Of a DNA stretch of 64,000 bases, positions 17,982 through 26,688 are shown one piece after another. The position numbers and the translations under genes are program-made. The DNA comes from Halobacillus shinanisalinarum (lineage in GTDB: Bacteria; Bacillota; Bacilli; Bacillales; Halobacillaceae), in the NCBI RefSeq assembly GCF_022919835.1, contig NZ_CP095074.1, positions 4,814,001-4,878,000 of the forward strand, given 5' to 3'. Under the pieces are notes generated by a model. It saw only the letters and a list, made by a program, of their open reading frames with translations. It ran no database searches and was not told where the DNA came from. Within the stretch, counting starts at the first letter, position 1. The number at the start of each line of letters is the position of its first letter.

Positions 17982-18923
17982 GTGTATCCACAAGCAAAAG
18001 CGGCGCGCCCAGGAACGATTAACATTGTATTAAACGAAGCAAAAGGGAAGGCTGATGCCGTAAATTCTCCTTCTGCCAAAGGGAAGCATATGGCGCCTTT
18101 CCGTAAAATTGACCAATACTTTAACCCGATTATAGGGATGCAGGAATTGAAAGTTCGTGTGAAAGAGATCTATGCTCAAGTACTCATTGCTCAAAAAAGA
18201 AAAGATTTAGGCTTGAAGTCAAATGGTCAAGTGTTACACATGATCTTTAAAGGTAACCCTGGTACGGGGAAGACGACGATTGCTCGAATGGTTGCTACTT
18301 TGTTTCAAGAAATGGAAGTATTAGAAAAAGGACATTTTATTGAGGCTGACCGGAGTGATCTCGTTGGCGAATATATCGGTCATACCGCTCAAAAAACAAA
18401 GGATTTAATAAAGAAGGCGATCGGTGGCGTATTGTTTATTGATGAGGCCTATTCTTTGGCGCGGGGCGGCGATAAAGACTTTGGTAAGGAAGCCATTGAT
18501 ACCATCGTCAAATGTATGGAGGATCATCACGATGAACTGGTGATTATCCTGGCGGGCTACCCATATGAAATGGAAGATTTTCTAAATATTAATCCAGGGC
18601 TGGCTTCACGCTTCCCGATCCAACTTGAATTTGATGATTATTCGGCAATCGAGTTATCCGCCATTGCAGATGTTATGGTGCAGGATAGGGATTACGCCCT
18701 TTCCCCACAGGCAAGTAAGAAATTATACGAACATTTAGTAGCTGTTTGTTACCAGTCCCAGCATAATTTTTCAAATGCGAGATATGTTAGAAATGTAATC
18801 GAAGAAGCGATACGAAAACACGCCTATAGAGTGGCGGGGAGTTCGGACCATGCAAGAGCAACCTTGATTACACTTGAGGCAGAAGATTTTCAACAAATAA
18901 ATGAAAAAACTAACTATCATTAA
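17982..18923 (+). CDS. spoVK: Stage V sporulation protein K, AAA+ ATPase
   Basis: This 313-residue AAA+ protein of the CbxX/CfqX group has Walker A GNPGTGKTTIARMV near residue 90, Walker B VLFIDEAYSLARG near residue 150 and the sensor/arginine-finger region PGLASRFPIQLEF. In Bacillus SpoVK acts late in sporulation. The GTG start at 17982 is six bases behind AGGAGGG (17969-17975); the ATG two bases earlier is out of frame. Position between hfq and hflX is as in Bacillus. Confidence 0.93.
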   Translation: MYPQAKAARPGTINIVLNEAKGKADAVNSPSAKGKHMAPFRKIDQYFNPIIGMQELKVRVKEIYAQVLIAQKRKDLGLKSNGQVLHMIFKGNPGTGKTTIARMVATLFQEMEVLEKGHFIEADRSDLVGEYIGHTAQKTKDLIKKAIGGVLFIDEAYSLARGGDKDFGKEAIDTIVKCMEDHHDELVIILAGYPYEMEDFLNINPGLASRFPIQLEFDDYSAIELSAIADVMVQDRDYALSPQASKKLYEHLVAVCYQSQHNFSNARYVRNVIEEAIRKHAYRVAGSSDHARATLITLEAEDFQQINEKTNYH

Positions 18924-18956
18924 AAGAGAGGAAATGTGCTCTCTTTATGCCTTTTT
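18924..18956 (+). terminator. Probable terminator after spoVK
   Basis: AAGAGAG (18924-18930) pairs with CTCTCTT (18939-18945) directly behind the stop codon, followed by a T-rich stretch interrupted by ATGCC. A weaker terminator than its neighbours. Confidence 0.55.
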
Positions 18957-18984
18957 GGTATGATAGGGGCAAACGGTTTTCATA

Positions 18985-20241
18985 ATGAAAAGGATGAATC
19001 CAATAACAATGAAAGAACAAGTCGTATTAGTCGCTAGAAGAGATCCTGCTCAGGAGGAAGAAAGGTTCACTTCCTCGCTTGAGGAGCTAAAATCGTTAAC
19101 CGAAACAGCCGGGGGCGAAGTGTGTAAAGTGATGGTCCAAAAACGTGAGCGTGTTCACCCGGCTACGTATATTGGTGAAGGAAAACTGGCAGAAATTAAG
19201 GAAGAAATCGACAAAAGTGAAGCGGGGATCGTTGTGTTCAATGATGAGCTGTCGCCGGGACAGTTAAGGAATATCGCCGATCGTTTAGAGCGGCGGGTGA
19301 TCGATCGAAGTCAGTTAATATTAGATATCTTTGCCAGCCGAGCACGGACGAAGGAAGGAAAGCTTCAAGTAGAGCTTGCCCAGCTGCAATATTTATTACC
19401 AAGACTCGCTGGGCAAGGAACGGAGCTTTCACGGCTTGGTGGAGGGATCGGTACACGAGGTCCTGGGGAAACGAAGCTTGAGTCAGACCGTCGTCATATT
19501 CAGCGCCGGATCGATGACATTAAGCGTCGTTTGCAAACCGTTGTAAAACAGCGGAATCAGTATAGAAAAAGGCGTGAAGATAATTATGCGTTTCAAGTAG
19601 CGATCGTAGGTTATACGAATGCTGGGAAATCCACATTCTTCAACAAAGTAACAGATAGTAATTCGTTTGAAGAAGACTTGTTGTTTGCTACCCTCGATCC
19701 GTTAACGCGGCAAGTCAGCCTGCCTTCTGGTTTTAAGGCGTTAATTTCCGATACGGTTGGCTTTATTCAAGATTTGCCGACAACTTTAATTGCAGCTTTC
19801 CGTTCAACGTTAGAGGAGGTAACCGAGGCTGACTTTATCATCCATATGGTTGATGCTTCCCATCCTGATCACGAAGAACAGGAAAAAACAGTCCACAAAT
19901 TACTCAGGGACTTACATGCAGATCATTTGCCGACACTTACGGTTTATAATAAAAAAGATTTACTTCAGGATGATTTTATCCCGAGTACGTTTCCATCCCT
20001 TTCTGTTAGTGTTCATGACCGCATTGATATAAAGCGGGTCCTTGATAAAGTAGAAGAAGTGCTTAAGGAAGAATGGTATGAATATAGCTTATTCATTCCT
20101 GCTTCCCAAGGTAAACGTCTGCAACAGTTCAAGAGTGAGAGTATTATAACAACGATAAAATTTCATGAAGATAGAGAAGGATATGCCTTACATGGGTATA
20201 TCCATCCTGAACACCCTTTAAAAAATAAGATATTACAATAA
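18985..20241 (+). CDS. hflX: GTPase HflX
   Basis: The 418-residue protein has the HflX N-terminal glycine-rich domain (TYIGEGKLAEIKEEI; GGGIGTRGPGETKLE), a coiled linker and a GTPase domain with G1 VGYTNAGKSTFFN near residue 208, G3 DTVGF and G4 NKKD. HflX binds the 50S subunit and helps rescue or split stalled ribosomes. Start is uncertain: ATG codons at 18985, 18994 and 19009 are all possible and none has an ideal ribosome site. Standard length with any of them. Confidence 0.94.
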   Translation: MKRMNPITMKEQVVLVARRDPAQEEERFTSSLEELKSLTETAGGEVCKVMVQKRERVHPATYIGEGKLAEIKEEIDKSEAGIVVFNDELSPGQLRNIADRLERRVIDRSQLILDIFASRARTKEGKLQVELAQLQYLLPRLAGQGTELSRLGGGIGTRGPGETKLESDRRHIQRRIDDIKRRLQTVVKQRNQYRKRREDNYAFQVAIVGYTNAGKSTFFNKVTDSNSFEEDLLFATLDPLTRQVSLPSGFKALISDTVGFIQDLPTTLIAAFRSTLEEVTEADFIIHMVDASHPDHEEQEKTVHKLLRDLHADHLPTLTVYNKKDLLQDDFIPSTFPSLSVSVHDRIDIKRVLDKVEEVLKEEWYEYSLFIPASQGKRLQQFKSESIITTIKFHEDREGYALHGYIHPEHPLKNKILQ

Positions 20242-20256
20242 GTTAGGAAGAGGAAG

Positions 20257-21477
20257 ATGAATGATCTAGTGTTAGCTGTTGAAGAACAAATTCGCCCACA
20301 GCATGAAAATGTACAAGCCTTAGTAGAGAAAAACCAGCGGAAAGTACTAGATGCTTTTCAAAAGCTTAAAGTGTCAGACTCACATTTTAACCCTACCACA
20401 GGTTATGGATATGATGACTTTGGGAGAGACACTCTAGAAGAGCTATATGCTGAAATTTTCAAAGCGGAAGACGCTTTAGTCAGGCCTCAGCTAATTTCTG
20501 GAACTCACGCCATTACGACGGCGCTCTTTGGTGTCTTGCGTCCAGGGGATGAGCTGGTATACATGACCGGCGAGCCCTATGATACCCTTGAAGAAGTTAT
20601 TGGGAAACAAGGTGGAGAGGATAAAGGTTCGTTAACGGACTTTGGTGTGACTTATCAAGCGATTTCTTTAAAAAACAATCAAGAAATTGATCAATCTAAA
20701 GTAGAGAAGGCTATTTCAAAACGAACGAAAATAGTCGCTATCCAACGATCCAAAGGCTATGCGGATCGTCCTTCTTTTTCGATTGAAGAAATAGGACGGA
20801 TGATCGCTTTTGTCAGGTCGATAAAAGAAGATGTTATTATTTTTGTTGATAACTGCTACGGCGAATTCGTTGAAGAGAATGAACCGACTGAAGTTGGAGC
20901 GGATCTAATTGCTGGATCGCTGATTAAGAATCCTGGCGGCGGGATTGCAAGGATAGGCGGGTATATCGCGGGTAGACGAGATTTGATTAGGCTTTGTGGC
21001 AATCGCTTAACTGCTCCGGGATTAGGAAAAGAAACCGGAGCCAGTTTGAATACTTTACAGGAGATGTACCAAGGTATTTTTCTAGCCCCAAATGTTGTCG
21101 GGGAAGCATTGAAGGGAGCTGTTTTCACTGCAAAATTGCTGGATTCACACGGTTTTAAAACGACGCCAAGCTATCAAGCTAAACGAACGGATTTGATTCA
21201 ATCCGTAAATTTTGACACAAGTGAGCAGATGATTCGTTTTTGCCAAGCTATCCAAGCTGCATCGCCGATCAACTCCCATGTGAAGCCACATCCAAGCCCG
21301 ATGCCTGGTTACGATAGTGATGTCATTATGGCTGCGGGAACTTTTATTCAGGGGGCAAGTTTAGAATTGACGGCAGATGGCCCATTGCGCCCTCCTTATA
21401 CAGCCTTTGTCCAAGGCGGCCTCACGTATGCCCACGTTAAAATCGCTGTCTCTCGAGCAGTACAACAATTAAAGTAA
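20257..21477 (+). CDS. ynbB: PLP-dependent aluminium-resistance/methionine gamma-lyase-like protein (YnbB family)
   Basis: This 406-residue fold-type I PLP enzyme belongs to the family annotated as methionine gamma-lyase family or aluminium resistance protein. Visible are GTHAITTALFGVLRPGDEL, FVDNCYGEFVE and the likely PLP-Lys in AGSLIKNPGGGIA near residue 228. The substrate is not established for this group. Its position between hflX and glnR is conserved in Bacillus. Terminator follows. Confidence 0.88.
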   Translation: MNDLVLAVEEQIRPQHENVQALVEKNQRKVLDAFQKLKVSDSHFNPTTGYGYDDFGRDTLEELYAEIFKAEDALVRPQLISGTHAITTALFGVLRPGDELVYMTGEPYDTLEEVIGKQGGEDKGSLTDFGVTYQAISLKNNQEIDQSKVEKAISKRTKIVAIQRSKGYADRPSFSIEEIGRMIAFVRSIKEDVIIFVDNCYGEFVEENEPTEVGADLIAGSLIKNPGGGIARIGGYIAGRRDLIRLCGNRLTAPGLGKETGASLNTLQEMYQGIFLAPNVVGEALKGAVFTAKLLDSHGFKTTPSYQAKRTDLIQSVNFDTSEQMIRFCQAIQAASPINSHVKPHPSPMPGYDSDVIMAAGTFIQGASLELTADGPLRPPYTAFVQGGLTYAHVKIAVSRAVQQLK

Positions 21478-21507
21478 AAAGGATTATCTAAGTGATAACA
21501 CGTAGTA

Positions 21508-21536
21508 ACTGAAGAACATTCATTCTTCAGTTTTTT
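21508..21536 (+). terminator. Rho-independent terminator after ynbB
   Basis: ACTGAAGAA (21508-21516) pairs with TTCTTCAGT (21523-21531), followed by TTTTT and CTG. Confidence 0.9.
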
Positions 21537-21549
21537 CTGTGAATTTCCA

Positions 21550-21598
21550 TGTTAACTTACTTAACATCTCTTGACATCTATAATGACTGTCGTATAAT
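21550..21598 (+). promoter_or_regulatory. glnRA promoter with GlnR/TnrA box
   Basis: TGTTAACTTACTTAACA (21550-21566) fits the GlnR/TnrA consensus TGTNA-N7-TNACA exactly. Directly downstream are TTGACA (21571-21576) and TATAAT (21593-21598) with a 16-bp spacer. This is the expected autoregulated promoter for glnR-glnA, repressed by GlnR under nitrogen excess. No second perfect box was seen. Confidence 0.85.
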
Positions 21599-21631
21599 GT
21601 AATTAGAATTTCTTTTGGGGGTGGCAAATCG

Positions 21632-22036
21632 ATGAGTGATGAAGTTCGTCGTTCGATGCCGTTGTTCCCGATGGGGATTGTACAATCCTTGACTGATCTT
21701 TCAGCCCGGCAAATCAGGTATTACGAAAAGCATCAGTTAGTTAATCCAGTTAGATCAAATGGCAATCAACGACTTTTTTCCTTTAATGATGTCGATCGTT
21801 TGCTAGAGATTAAAGCGCTTATTGAAAAAGGCGTAAATATGGCTGGGATTAAACAGGTGCTTACGCTTACCCATCAGCCGGAGAACGAGCCATACAGCGA
21901 AGATCAAATGGAAGAAGTTCATAATGAGCTTACTGATAAAGAGCTTCGCCGTATGTTACAGCAAGAACTATTCACCGCGGGAAGACAAGGGAAGGCAAGT
22001 ATAAGACAGGGAGAATTATCACGATTCTTCCACTAA
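21632..22036 (+). CDS. glnR: Glutamine synthetase repressor GlnR
   Basis: This 134-residue MerR-family regulator has an N-terminal winged helix (LTDLSARQIRYYEKHQLV; NQRLFSFNDVDRLLEI) and a short C-terminal tail of the kind through which GlnR interacts with glutamine synthetase in Bacillus. It represses glnRA and other nitrogen genes. Twenty bases separate it from glnA. Confidence 0.96.
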   Translation: MSDEVRRSMPLFPMGIVQSLTDLSARQIRYYEKHQLVNPVRSNGNQRLFSFNDVDRLLEIKALIEKGVNMAGIKQVLTLTHQPENEPYSEDQMEEVHNELTDKELRRMLQQELFTAGRQGKASIRQGELSRFFH

Positions 22037-22056
22037 AGTAGCATAGGAGGAGACAA

Positions 22057-23388
22057 ATGGGATTAACGAGAGAAGAAATTTTCAAGAAGATTGATGAAGA
22101 AAACGTAAAGTTTGTCCGTTTGCAATTTACGGATATGCTGGGGACGATTAAAAATGTTGAAATTCCAGTAAGTCAAGTAGATAAAGCTCTTGATGGAATG
22201 ATGATGTTTGATGGTTCATCCATCGAAGGATTTGTTCGTATCGAAGAATCAGACATGTACTTAGTACCAGACCTTGATACATTTGTTGTCTTCCCTTGGT
22301 CATCTGAAAAAGGGAAGGTAGCACGCTTCATTTGTGATATCTATAACCCTGATATGACACCATTTGAAGGATGTCCACGTTACAATCTTAAGCGTAATCT
22401 AAAGAAAATGGAAGAACTAGGTTTCTCCGCCTTTAATATCGGAACAGAGCCTGAATTTTTCCTTTTCAAGCTGGATGTAAATGGCGAACCAACGATGGAA
22501 CTTAATGATAAAGGCGGCTATTTTGATTTAGCACCAACAGACTTAGGTGAAAATTGCCGACGTGATATTGTGCTTGAGCTTGAAGAGATGGGCTTTGAAA
22601 TCGAAGCTTCTCACCATGAAGTGGCTCCAGGACAACATGAGATCGATTTCAAGTATTCTGATGCAGTGAAGCATTGTGATGATATTCAAACATTTAAACT
22701 AGCGGTTAAGACGATTGCACGCCAGCATGGATTACATGCGACCTTTATGCCTAAACCATTGTTTGGTGTGAACGGATCTGGTATGCATGCCAACATGTCA
22801 CTATTCACTGAGGATGGCAATGCCTTTTTTGATGAAAATGGAAAAGAGCAGTTATCTGATGTCGCTTATCAATTTACAGCCGGAATTATAAAGCATGCAA
22901 CTAACTTCACAGCCGTAACCAACCCGACTATCAATTCCTATAAGCGTCTAGTACCTGGTTACGAAGCACCTTGTTATGTTGCTTGGTCAGGTCAAAACCG
23001 CAGTCCACTCGTTCGTGTTCCAACATCTCGCGGTTTAAGCACACGTATTGAAGTTCGCAGTGTTGACCCGGCTGCAAACCCGTATATGGCAATGGCAGTA
23101 CTCCTTGCTGCTGGTCTTGATGGTGTTGAGAACAAGCTTGAGGCACCAGCACCAGTTGATCGTAACATCTATGTAATGGACAAAAGAGAGCGTGAAGCCC
23201 ACGGCGTTAAGGATCTGCCTGCAACACTTTCAGATGCACTTCTTGAGCTGCAATCTGATGAAGTCATGGTTAAAGCGCTTGGAGAACACTTGTTTGAACA
23301 CTTTATTGAAGCAAAAGAAATAGAGTGGGATATGTTCCGTACACAAGTACATCCTTGGGAGCGCGAGCAGTACCTGCAAACTTATTAA
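22057..23388 (+). CDS. glnA: Type I glutamine synthetase
   Basis: The 443-residue enzyme makes glutamine from glutamate, ammonia and ATP. Beta-grasp signature [16 protein letters not shown] near residue 50, the metal-site motif TEPEFFLF near residue 130, the conserved [11 protein letters not shown] and [21 protein letters not shown] are visible. Length fits the Bacillus type I-alpha enzyme, feedback inhibited and partner of GlnR. AGGAGG ribosome site; terminator follows, and the prophage begins right behind it. Confidence 0.98.
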   Translation: MGLTREEIFKKIDEENVKFVRLQFTDMLGTIKNVEIPVSQVDKALDGMMMFDGSSIEGFVRIEESDMYLVPDLDTFVVFPWSSEKGKVARFICDIYNPDMTPFEGCPRYNLKRNLKKMEELGFSAFNIGTEPEFFLFKLDVNGEPTMELNDKGGYFDLAPTDLGENCRRDIVLELEEMGFEIEASHHEVAPGQHEIDFKYSDAVKHCDDIQTFKLAVKTIARQHGLHATFMPKPLFGVNGSGMHANMSLFTEDGNAFFDENGKEQLSDVAYQFTAGIIKHATNFTAVTNPTINSYKRLVPGYEAPCYVAWSGQNRSPLVRVPTSRGLSTRIEVRSVDPAANPYMAMAVLLAAGLDGVENKLEAPAPVDRNIYVMDKREREAHGVKDLPATLSDALLELQSDEVMVKALGEHLFEHFIEAKEIEWDMFRTQVHPWEREQYLQTY

Positions 23389-23395
23389 TGTATGT

Positions 23396-23429
23396 AACCC
23401 CTTGACATGACTGATGTTAAGGGGTTTTT
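23396..23429 (+). terminator. Terminator of glnA
   Basis: AACCCCTTGACAT (23396-23408) pairs with ATGTTAAGGGGTT (one wobble pair), followed by TTT. The prophage attachment region starts within a few bases of its end. Confidence 0.88.
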
Positions 23430-23430
23430 A

Positions 23431-23484
23431 ATGTTTTGGTCATAAGGTTGCCATTCAAATGATATTTTCTACCGACCAAAACAT
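23431..23484. other. Probable left prophage end (attL) with inverted repeat
   Basis: An 11-bp perfect inverted repeat, ATGTTTTGGTC (23431-23441) and GACCAAAACAT (23474-23484), lies between the glnA terminator and the stop codon of the integrase. Integrase genes usually sit next to att, and no bacterial gene intervenes, so attL and integrase arm or core sites are expected here. The exact core cannot be read without attR, which is outside the window. Confidence 0.5.
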
Positions 23485-23507
23485 GACCAAAAAAATAATC
23501 AAAAAAA

Positions 23508-24641
23508 TTATTCGAATATCCCTTTTGTATAGGATTCGAATTTATCCATAGTATCTTTTTCTATCTTTTTACTGATGTGTGCGTACACGTCTGAAGTAAT
23601 TTGAATGCTACCGTGCCCCAAACGTTCTTGAACATATTTCATATCCGCTCCGGCTTCAAGCAATAAGACAGCATGAGTGTGTCTCAATGAGTGAATGGGG
23701 AGAGGTGGTATTTCTGTTCGTTTCAATATTCTTGAGAAAGAATTGAAGAGACTGGATTTTGGCATGTAGTTGCCATCTTTACGACATAAGACTAGATTTA
23801 GATCGTGATGATACAGGTCATTTAAAGTTAGTTTGTCCTGGTTTTGTTGTTTCATATGAAAGTGAAGATCGTTTGTTAGCGATTGACTTATAGTGATTAC
23901 CCTTGTAGAACTATACGTTTTCGGATCACCTAAGAGCTCTTCTTTAGATTTTGCTTGAAAATCAAGAGTTTTAGAAATGCTGATAGTTTTATCTTTTAGA
24001 TTAATATCAGTCCACTGAAGGGCAGCGGCTTCTCCCTTACGCATTCCTGTCTCGATGAGTACTTTGAAAAATAACCAATAAATATATCCATACTTATAAG
24101 CTTCTTGTAAAAAGGATGGAATATCTCCACTATCAATAAACTGTACATCCTTTTTCTTTTTATCGCCTTTGAGTGTAACACCTTCGCACGGGTTCTTTTG
24201 TAATTTGTGAATCGTGACGGCTTTTTGAAGTGAATTAAACATAGTATTATGAACAATTTCAATTGTGCGCCTGCTATACTCTTGATCAAATAGGTGATTG
24301 ATGAATTTCTGGTACATCATCGGTTTGATCTGATCAATTTGGATATCTTTGAAATAAGGAAGAATGTGATTTTTAATATTCGCCTGGTGCAAGTTGTATG
24401 TGTTCTTTCTGATAGTGCCTTCTTTATACTCGTGTAACCATTCATGTAGATAATGTTTAAGAGGTAGAGTCGTTTGTTCAAACCCTTCTTCTAATTGTCT
24501 TTCCATTTCGCGGGCTGCTAGTTGAGCTTCTTTCTTCCCTTGAAATCCTGATTTTGATTTAACCCTATGTTTAGCGGTGAAAGGGTCTTTGTACGATATC
24601 CTATACTCCCATTTGTTACCTCGTTTCCGAAAAGTAGCCAT
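23508..24641 (-). CDS. int: Prophage tyrosine-recombinase integrase
   Basis: The 377-residue protein has an N-terminal arm-binding domain (KWEYRISYKDPFTAKHRVKS, residues 10-30), a SAM-like core-binding domain and a catalytic domain. The catalytic residues are Arg in TGMRKGEAAALQW (about 200), HSLRHTHAVLLLEAG (His and Arg near 317), the later GHGSIQIT His, and the nucleophile Tyr in VYAHI (about 353). It integrates and excises the prophage. Transcribed leftward toward the glnA-side junction, as usual for lysogeny modules. Confidence 0.95.
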   Translation of the reverse strand: MATFRKRGNKWEYRISYKDPFTAKHRVKSKSGFQGKKEAQLAAREMERQLEEGFEQTTLPLKHYLHEWLHEYKEGTIRKNTYNLHQANIKNHILPYFKDIQIDQIKPMMYQKFINHLFDQEYSRRTIEIVHNTMFNSLQKAVTIHKLQKNPCEGVTLKGDKKKKDVQFIDSGDIPSFLQEAYKYGYIYWLFFKVLIETGMRKGEAAALQWTDINLKDKTISISKTLDFQAKSKEELLGDPKTYSSTRVITISQSLTNDLHFHMKQQNQDKLTLNDLYHHDLNLVLCRKDGNYMPKSSLFNSFSRILKRTEIPPLPIHSLRHTHAVLLLEAGADMKYVQERLGHGSIQITSDVYAHISKKIEKDTMDKFESYTKGIFE

Positions 24642-24658
24642 AAAAATTCACTCCTCCC

Positions 24659-25330
24659 TTATTTAGGATCAAACATTACATGCAAAACTTTACCAACTAT
24701 CCTAGCGTCTTCGTCATTTATAATGATTGGATCATAAGCAGAATTCTCAGGTAACAAAATATGTTGACCACCATCGGTTATCTTGACCCTTTTCAAGGTC
24801 GCTTCATGTCCATTCACATTAACGATTGCGATGTCTCCATTTTCCACTTGTGGTGTCAGTTTAACTACTACCCTATCTCCCTCGTGAATTCGGGCGCCTA
24901 TCATGGAATCCCCTTTTACATTTAAAACAAAAAGTTCGTGTGGACTTTTATATTCCCATAAGTTAGGTAAGTCAATATAAGTCTCTATGTTCTCTTCAGC
25001 AAAAACCGGCTTTCCGGCAGCAATCGAACCTAATACTGGAACCCTTAAACTGGTAGGGGGTGTCTCACCATTAGACTTAGGTACTTCTGTTTCAGTCATT
25101 TCAGCGTTCTTTGATTCCTCCATAATAATATGCAAAAACTCCATAACATCTATATCATATAAAGCGGCCATATCTTGTAACACTGGTATTGAAGGTTTTC
25201 TATCTCCGCGTTCCCACATATTATAAGCACTTCTTGATACACCTAATAAATCTGCTACTTCTTGTTGAGATCTTTTACTGTTAGTTTTTCTAAGACTTTT
25301 TATTTTTTCGTGTAATTTCATATCATTCAA
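24659..25330 (-). CDS. CI-like phage repressor with S24 peptidase domain
   Basis: This 223-residue protein has an N-terminal XRE helix-turn-helix (QQEVADLLGVSRSAYNMWERGDRKPS, about residues 20-45) and a LexA/CI-type C-terminal domain. The self-cleavage Ala-Gly lies in SIAAGKPV (about 103), the catalytic Ser in VKGDSMIG (about 142) and the catalytic Lys in ATLKRV (about 178). It should maintain lysogeny and be inactivated after RecA/SOS activation. Its gene is divergent from the Cro-like gene across an operator cluster. An AGAGAGG site precedes ATG 25330. Confidence 0.93.
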   Translation of the reverse strand: MNDMKLHEKIKSLRKTNSKRSQQEVADLLGVSRSAYNMWERGDRKPSIPVLQDMAALYDIDVMEFLHIIMEESKNAEMTETEVPKSNGETPPTSLRVPVLGSIAAGKPVFAEENIETYIDLPNLWEYKSPHELFVLNVKGDSMIGARIHEGDRVVVKLTPQVENGDIAIVNVNGHEATLKRVKITDGGQHILLPENSAYDPIIINDEDARIVGKVLHVMFDPK

Positions 25331-25364
25331 TCCTCTCTAAAACCTTCTGATATATGTATGAAAA

Positions 25365-25470
25365 TATTATAGCACGTTTCGTGCCATTTGTGGCACATTT
25401 TGTGCAAAAAATGTTGACATTGTTTTTAACTAGGTTTATAGTTGAATTACAAATTGACACAAAACGTGCC
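25365..25470. promoter_or_regulatory. Lysis-lysogeny switch: divergent promoters and repressor operators
   Basis: Rightward promoter TTGACA (25414-25419), 17 bp, TATAGT (25437-25442). The leftward -10 TATAAT is the complement of 25365-25370. Dyads of the form GCAC-N5-GTGC lie at 25372-25384 and 25393-25405 (centres 21 bp apart), and ACAC-N5-GTGC at 25457-25469, downstream of the rightward promoter. The paired sites also create an overlapping dyad at 25381-25396. These are the expected binding sites of the CI- and Cro-like proteins. Confidence 0.8.
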
Positions 25471-25490
25471 AAGAAAAAGGAGGGAACACG

Positions 25491-25694
25491 TTGGATAAGA
25501 AAAAAATCGGTCAAGGACTTCAGAAACTTCGTGGAGAAACACCAAGGCAAGAAGTAGCGTACCATTTAGGTATTGCCCTTTCTACTCTACGTATGTATGA
25601 AAATGGTGAAAGAATTCCAAGGGACGAGATTAAATTAAATATCGCCAATTATTATGGTGTTTCAGTTGAGGAACTTTTTTTTGCTCACCAATGA
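25491..25694 (+). CDS. Cro-like XRE regulator
   Basis: The 67-residue protein is essentially one helix-turn-helix domain (GETPRQEVAYHLGIALSTLRMYENGERIPRDEIKLNIANYYGV). The TTG start at 25491 follows AAGGAGG with seven bases between. It is divergent from the CI-like gene and first in the rightward early operon, the classical Cro position. It probably represses the repressor promoter during lytic growth. Confidence 0.88.
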   Translation: MDKKKIGQGLQKLRGETPRQEVAYHLGIALSTLRMYENGERIPRDEIKLNIANYYGVSVEELFFAHQ

Positions 25695-25706
25695 CACTAA
25701 TAGTGC
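25694..25706. promoter_or_regulatory. Additional repressor operator behind the Cro-like gene
   Basis: ACAC-TAATA-GTGC repeats the operator pattern seen in 25372-25469 and overlaps the stop codon of the Cro-like gene. A distal operator could permit DNA looping or roadblock early transcription. Sequence similarity only. Confidence 0.55.
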
Positions 25707-25724
25707 CAAAAGGGAGATGACACA

Positions 25725-25895
25725 TTGAGAGATTATCGCAACACACGATGGCATTGGTCGAAAGAAGATGACGAGTTGCTTCAGGAACTAATAGTGAAGA
25801 ACGGGGGTGGGTTAGATGTTAGACATCCAGATCAACGAGCAGCAAGCGAAAGCGATGTTAGTCCAGAAGATCGAGGAGACCATCAAGAATTTTGA
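25725..25895 (+). CDS. Small early phage protein, uncertain
   Basis: A TTG at 25725, behind GGGAGATG, opens a 56-codon frame starting LRDYRNTRWHWSKEDDELLQEL, which resembles the first helix of a Myb/SANT-like DNA-binding domain. It overlaps the next, better supported gene by 80 bp, which is unusual, so it may be non-coding or a truncated relic. Confidence 0.3.
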   Translation: MRDYRNTRWHWSKEDDELLQELIVKNGGGLDVRHPDQRAASESDVSPEDRGDHQEF

Positions 25896-26088
25896 TGCAG
25901 AGATGGTCTACTGGGATTCAAATGAGTTAAAAAGGCGTACATGTATGAGCTGGGGAACGATTCAAGATACATTCTTTTTCGACGAAAGATTCCCAAAAGT
26001 CAAACTAGGTGGCAAATGGTATTACCCAGCCAAAGAGACTAAAGATTTCTTACTCATGTGGTTAGAGGAAAGGAGGGAGGTTTCTTGA
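25816..26088 (+). CDS. Phage early protein, DUF771-like
   Basis: The 90-residue product (EETIKNFDAEMVYWDSNELKRRTCMS, then WGTIQDTFFFDERFPKVKLGGKWYYPAKE) resembles DUF771-type phage proteins. These look like helix-turn-helix excisionase-type domains and occur just behind cro in many Firmicutes prophages. GGGGGTGG ribosome site. Function is probably DNA binding; not shown. Confidence 0.7.
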   Translation: MLDIQINEQQAKAMLVQKIEETIKNFDAEMVYWDSNELKRRTCMSWGTIQDTFFFDERFPKVKLGGKWYYPAKETKDFLLMWLEERREVS

Positions 26089-26177
26089 TCGAAAAGATTC
26101 GTGAAAGTGACATTACTTATTATGTACTGGGGTTCGCAGCTCTCGAGTTTCTAAGATGGACAATTACAAGCTTATAA
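26085..26177 (+). CDS. Very small phage protein, tentative
   Basis: A TTG start at 26085 overlaps the preceding stop by four bases (TTGA), with AAAGGAGGGAGG upstream. The 30-residue peptide (MIEKIRESDITYYVLGFAAL...) is partly hydrophobic. Translational coupling and the strong ribosome site are the only support. Confidence 0.4.
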   Translation: MIEKIRESDITYYVLGFAALEFLRWTITSL

Positions 26178-26191
26178 GGAGGTAAAAGGAA

Positions 26192-26413
26192 ATGACATTC
26201 GGTGAAATGAAGGAATTTACAAGACGGCTAAAAGATATCATGTCCATGCAAGATGGGCTAGGTAAAGATAACCGATTAGCTTTACTTATGACAGATCTGG
26301 AAGTGATGTATCAGATCCCTATGTACGGCATCAATAAAAGAAATGAATTCATAAAGAAGCATCCACATGTCATGCAGTTATACAAGACGGTTTCACTTGA
26401 ACGTAATCTATAA
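26192..26413 (+). CDS. Hypothetical phage early protein
   Basis: The 73-residue soluble protein (MTFGEMKEFTRRLKDIMSMQDG...) has a good AAGGAGG site at -18. No recognised domain; mostly helical, mixed charge. In a tightly packed early operon. Confidence 0.65.
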   Translation: MTFGEMKEFTRRLKDIMSMQDGLGKDNRLALLMTDLEVMYQIPMYGINKRNEFIKKHPHVMQLYKTVSLERNL

Positions 26414-26434
26414 AACTATGAAAGGAAGATGTAA

Positions 26435-26674
26435 ATGAAAGTAGTTGAAGTTTCGATTGTAGCAGGTGCATCACTTGGAAAGTTTTCAATCATGGAAGCT
26501 CGTTTAATAGGTGTAGCGGGTGAACGTTTAGGGGTTAAATATCTATCTTGTGATGAGTTAAAGGAAAAGGGCGTTATTAAACGCGCTAATTCCTTCAATA
26601 AAGCTGAAAAGTGGCTTAACACTAAAGAAGGCCTTGAATGGGCGAAAGACGCTAAGCATTATCAAATATTTTAA
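26435..26674 (+). CDS. Hypothetical phage early protein
   Basis: This 79-residue protein is preceded by GAAAGGAAGATG. No family is recognised. The N-terminal half is beta-like (VVEVSIVAGASLGKFSIME), while the C-terminal half is helical and Lys-rich (NSFNKAEKWLNTKEGLEWAKDA). Confidence 0.65.
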   Translation: MKVVEVSIVAGASLGKFSIMEARLIGVAGERLGVKYLSCDELKEKGVIKRANSFNKAEKWLNTKEGLEWAKDAKHYQIF

Positions 26675-26688
26675 AGGGGGACGAACCA

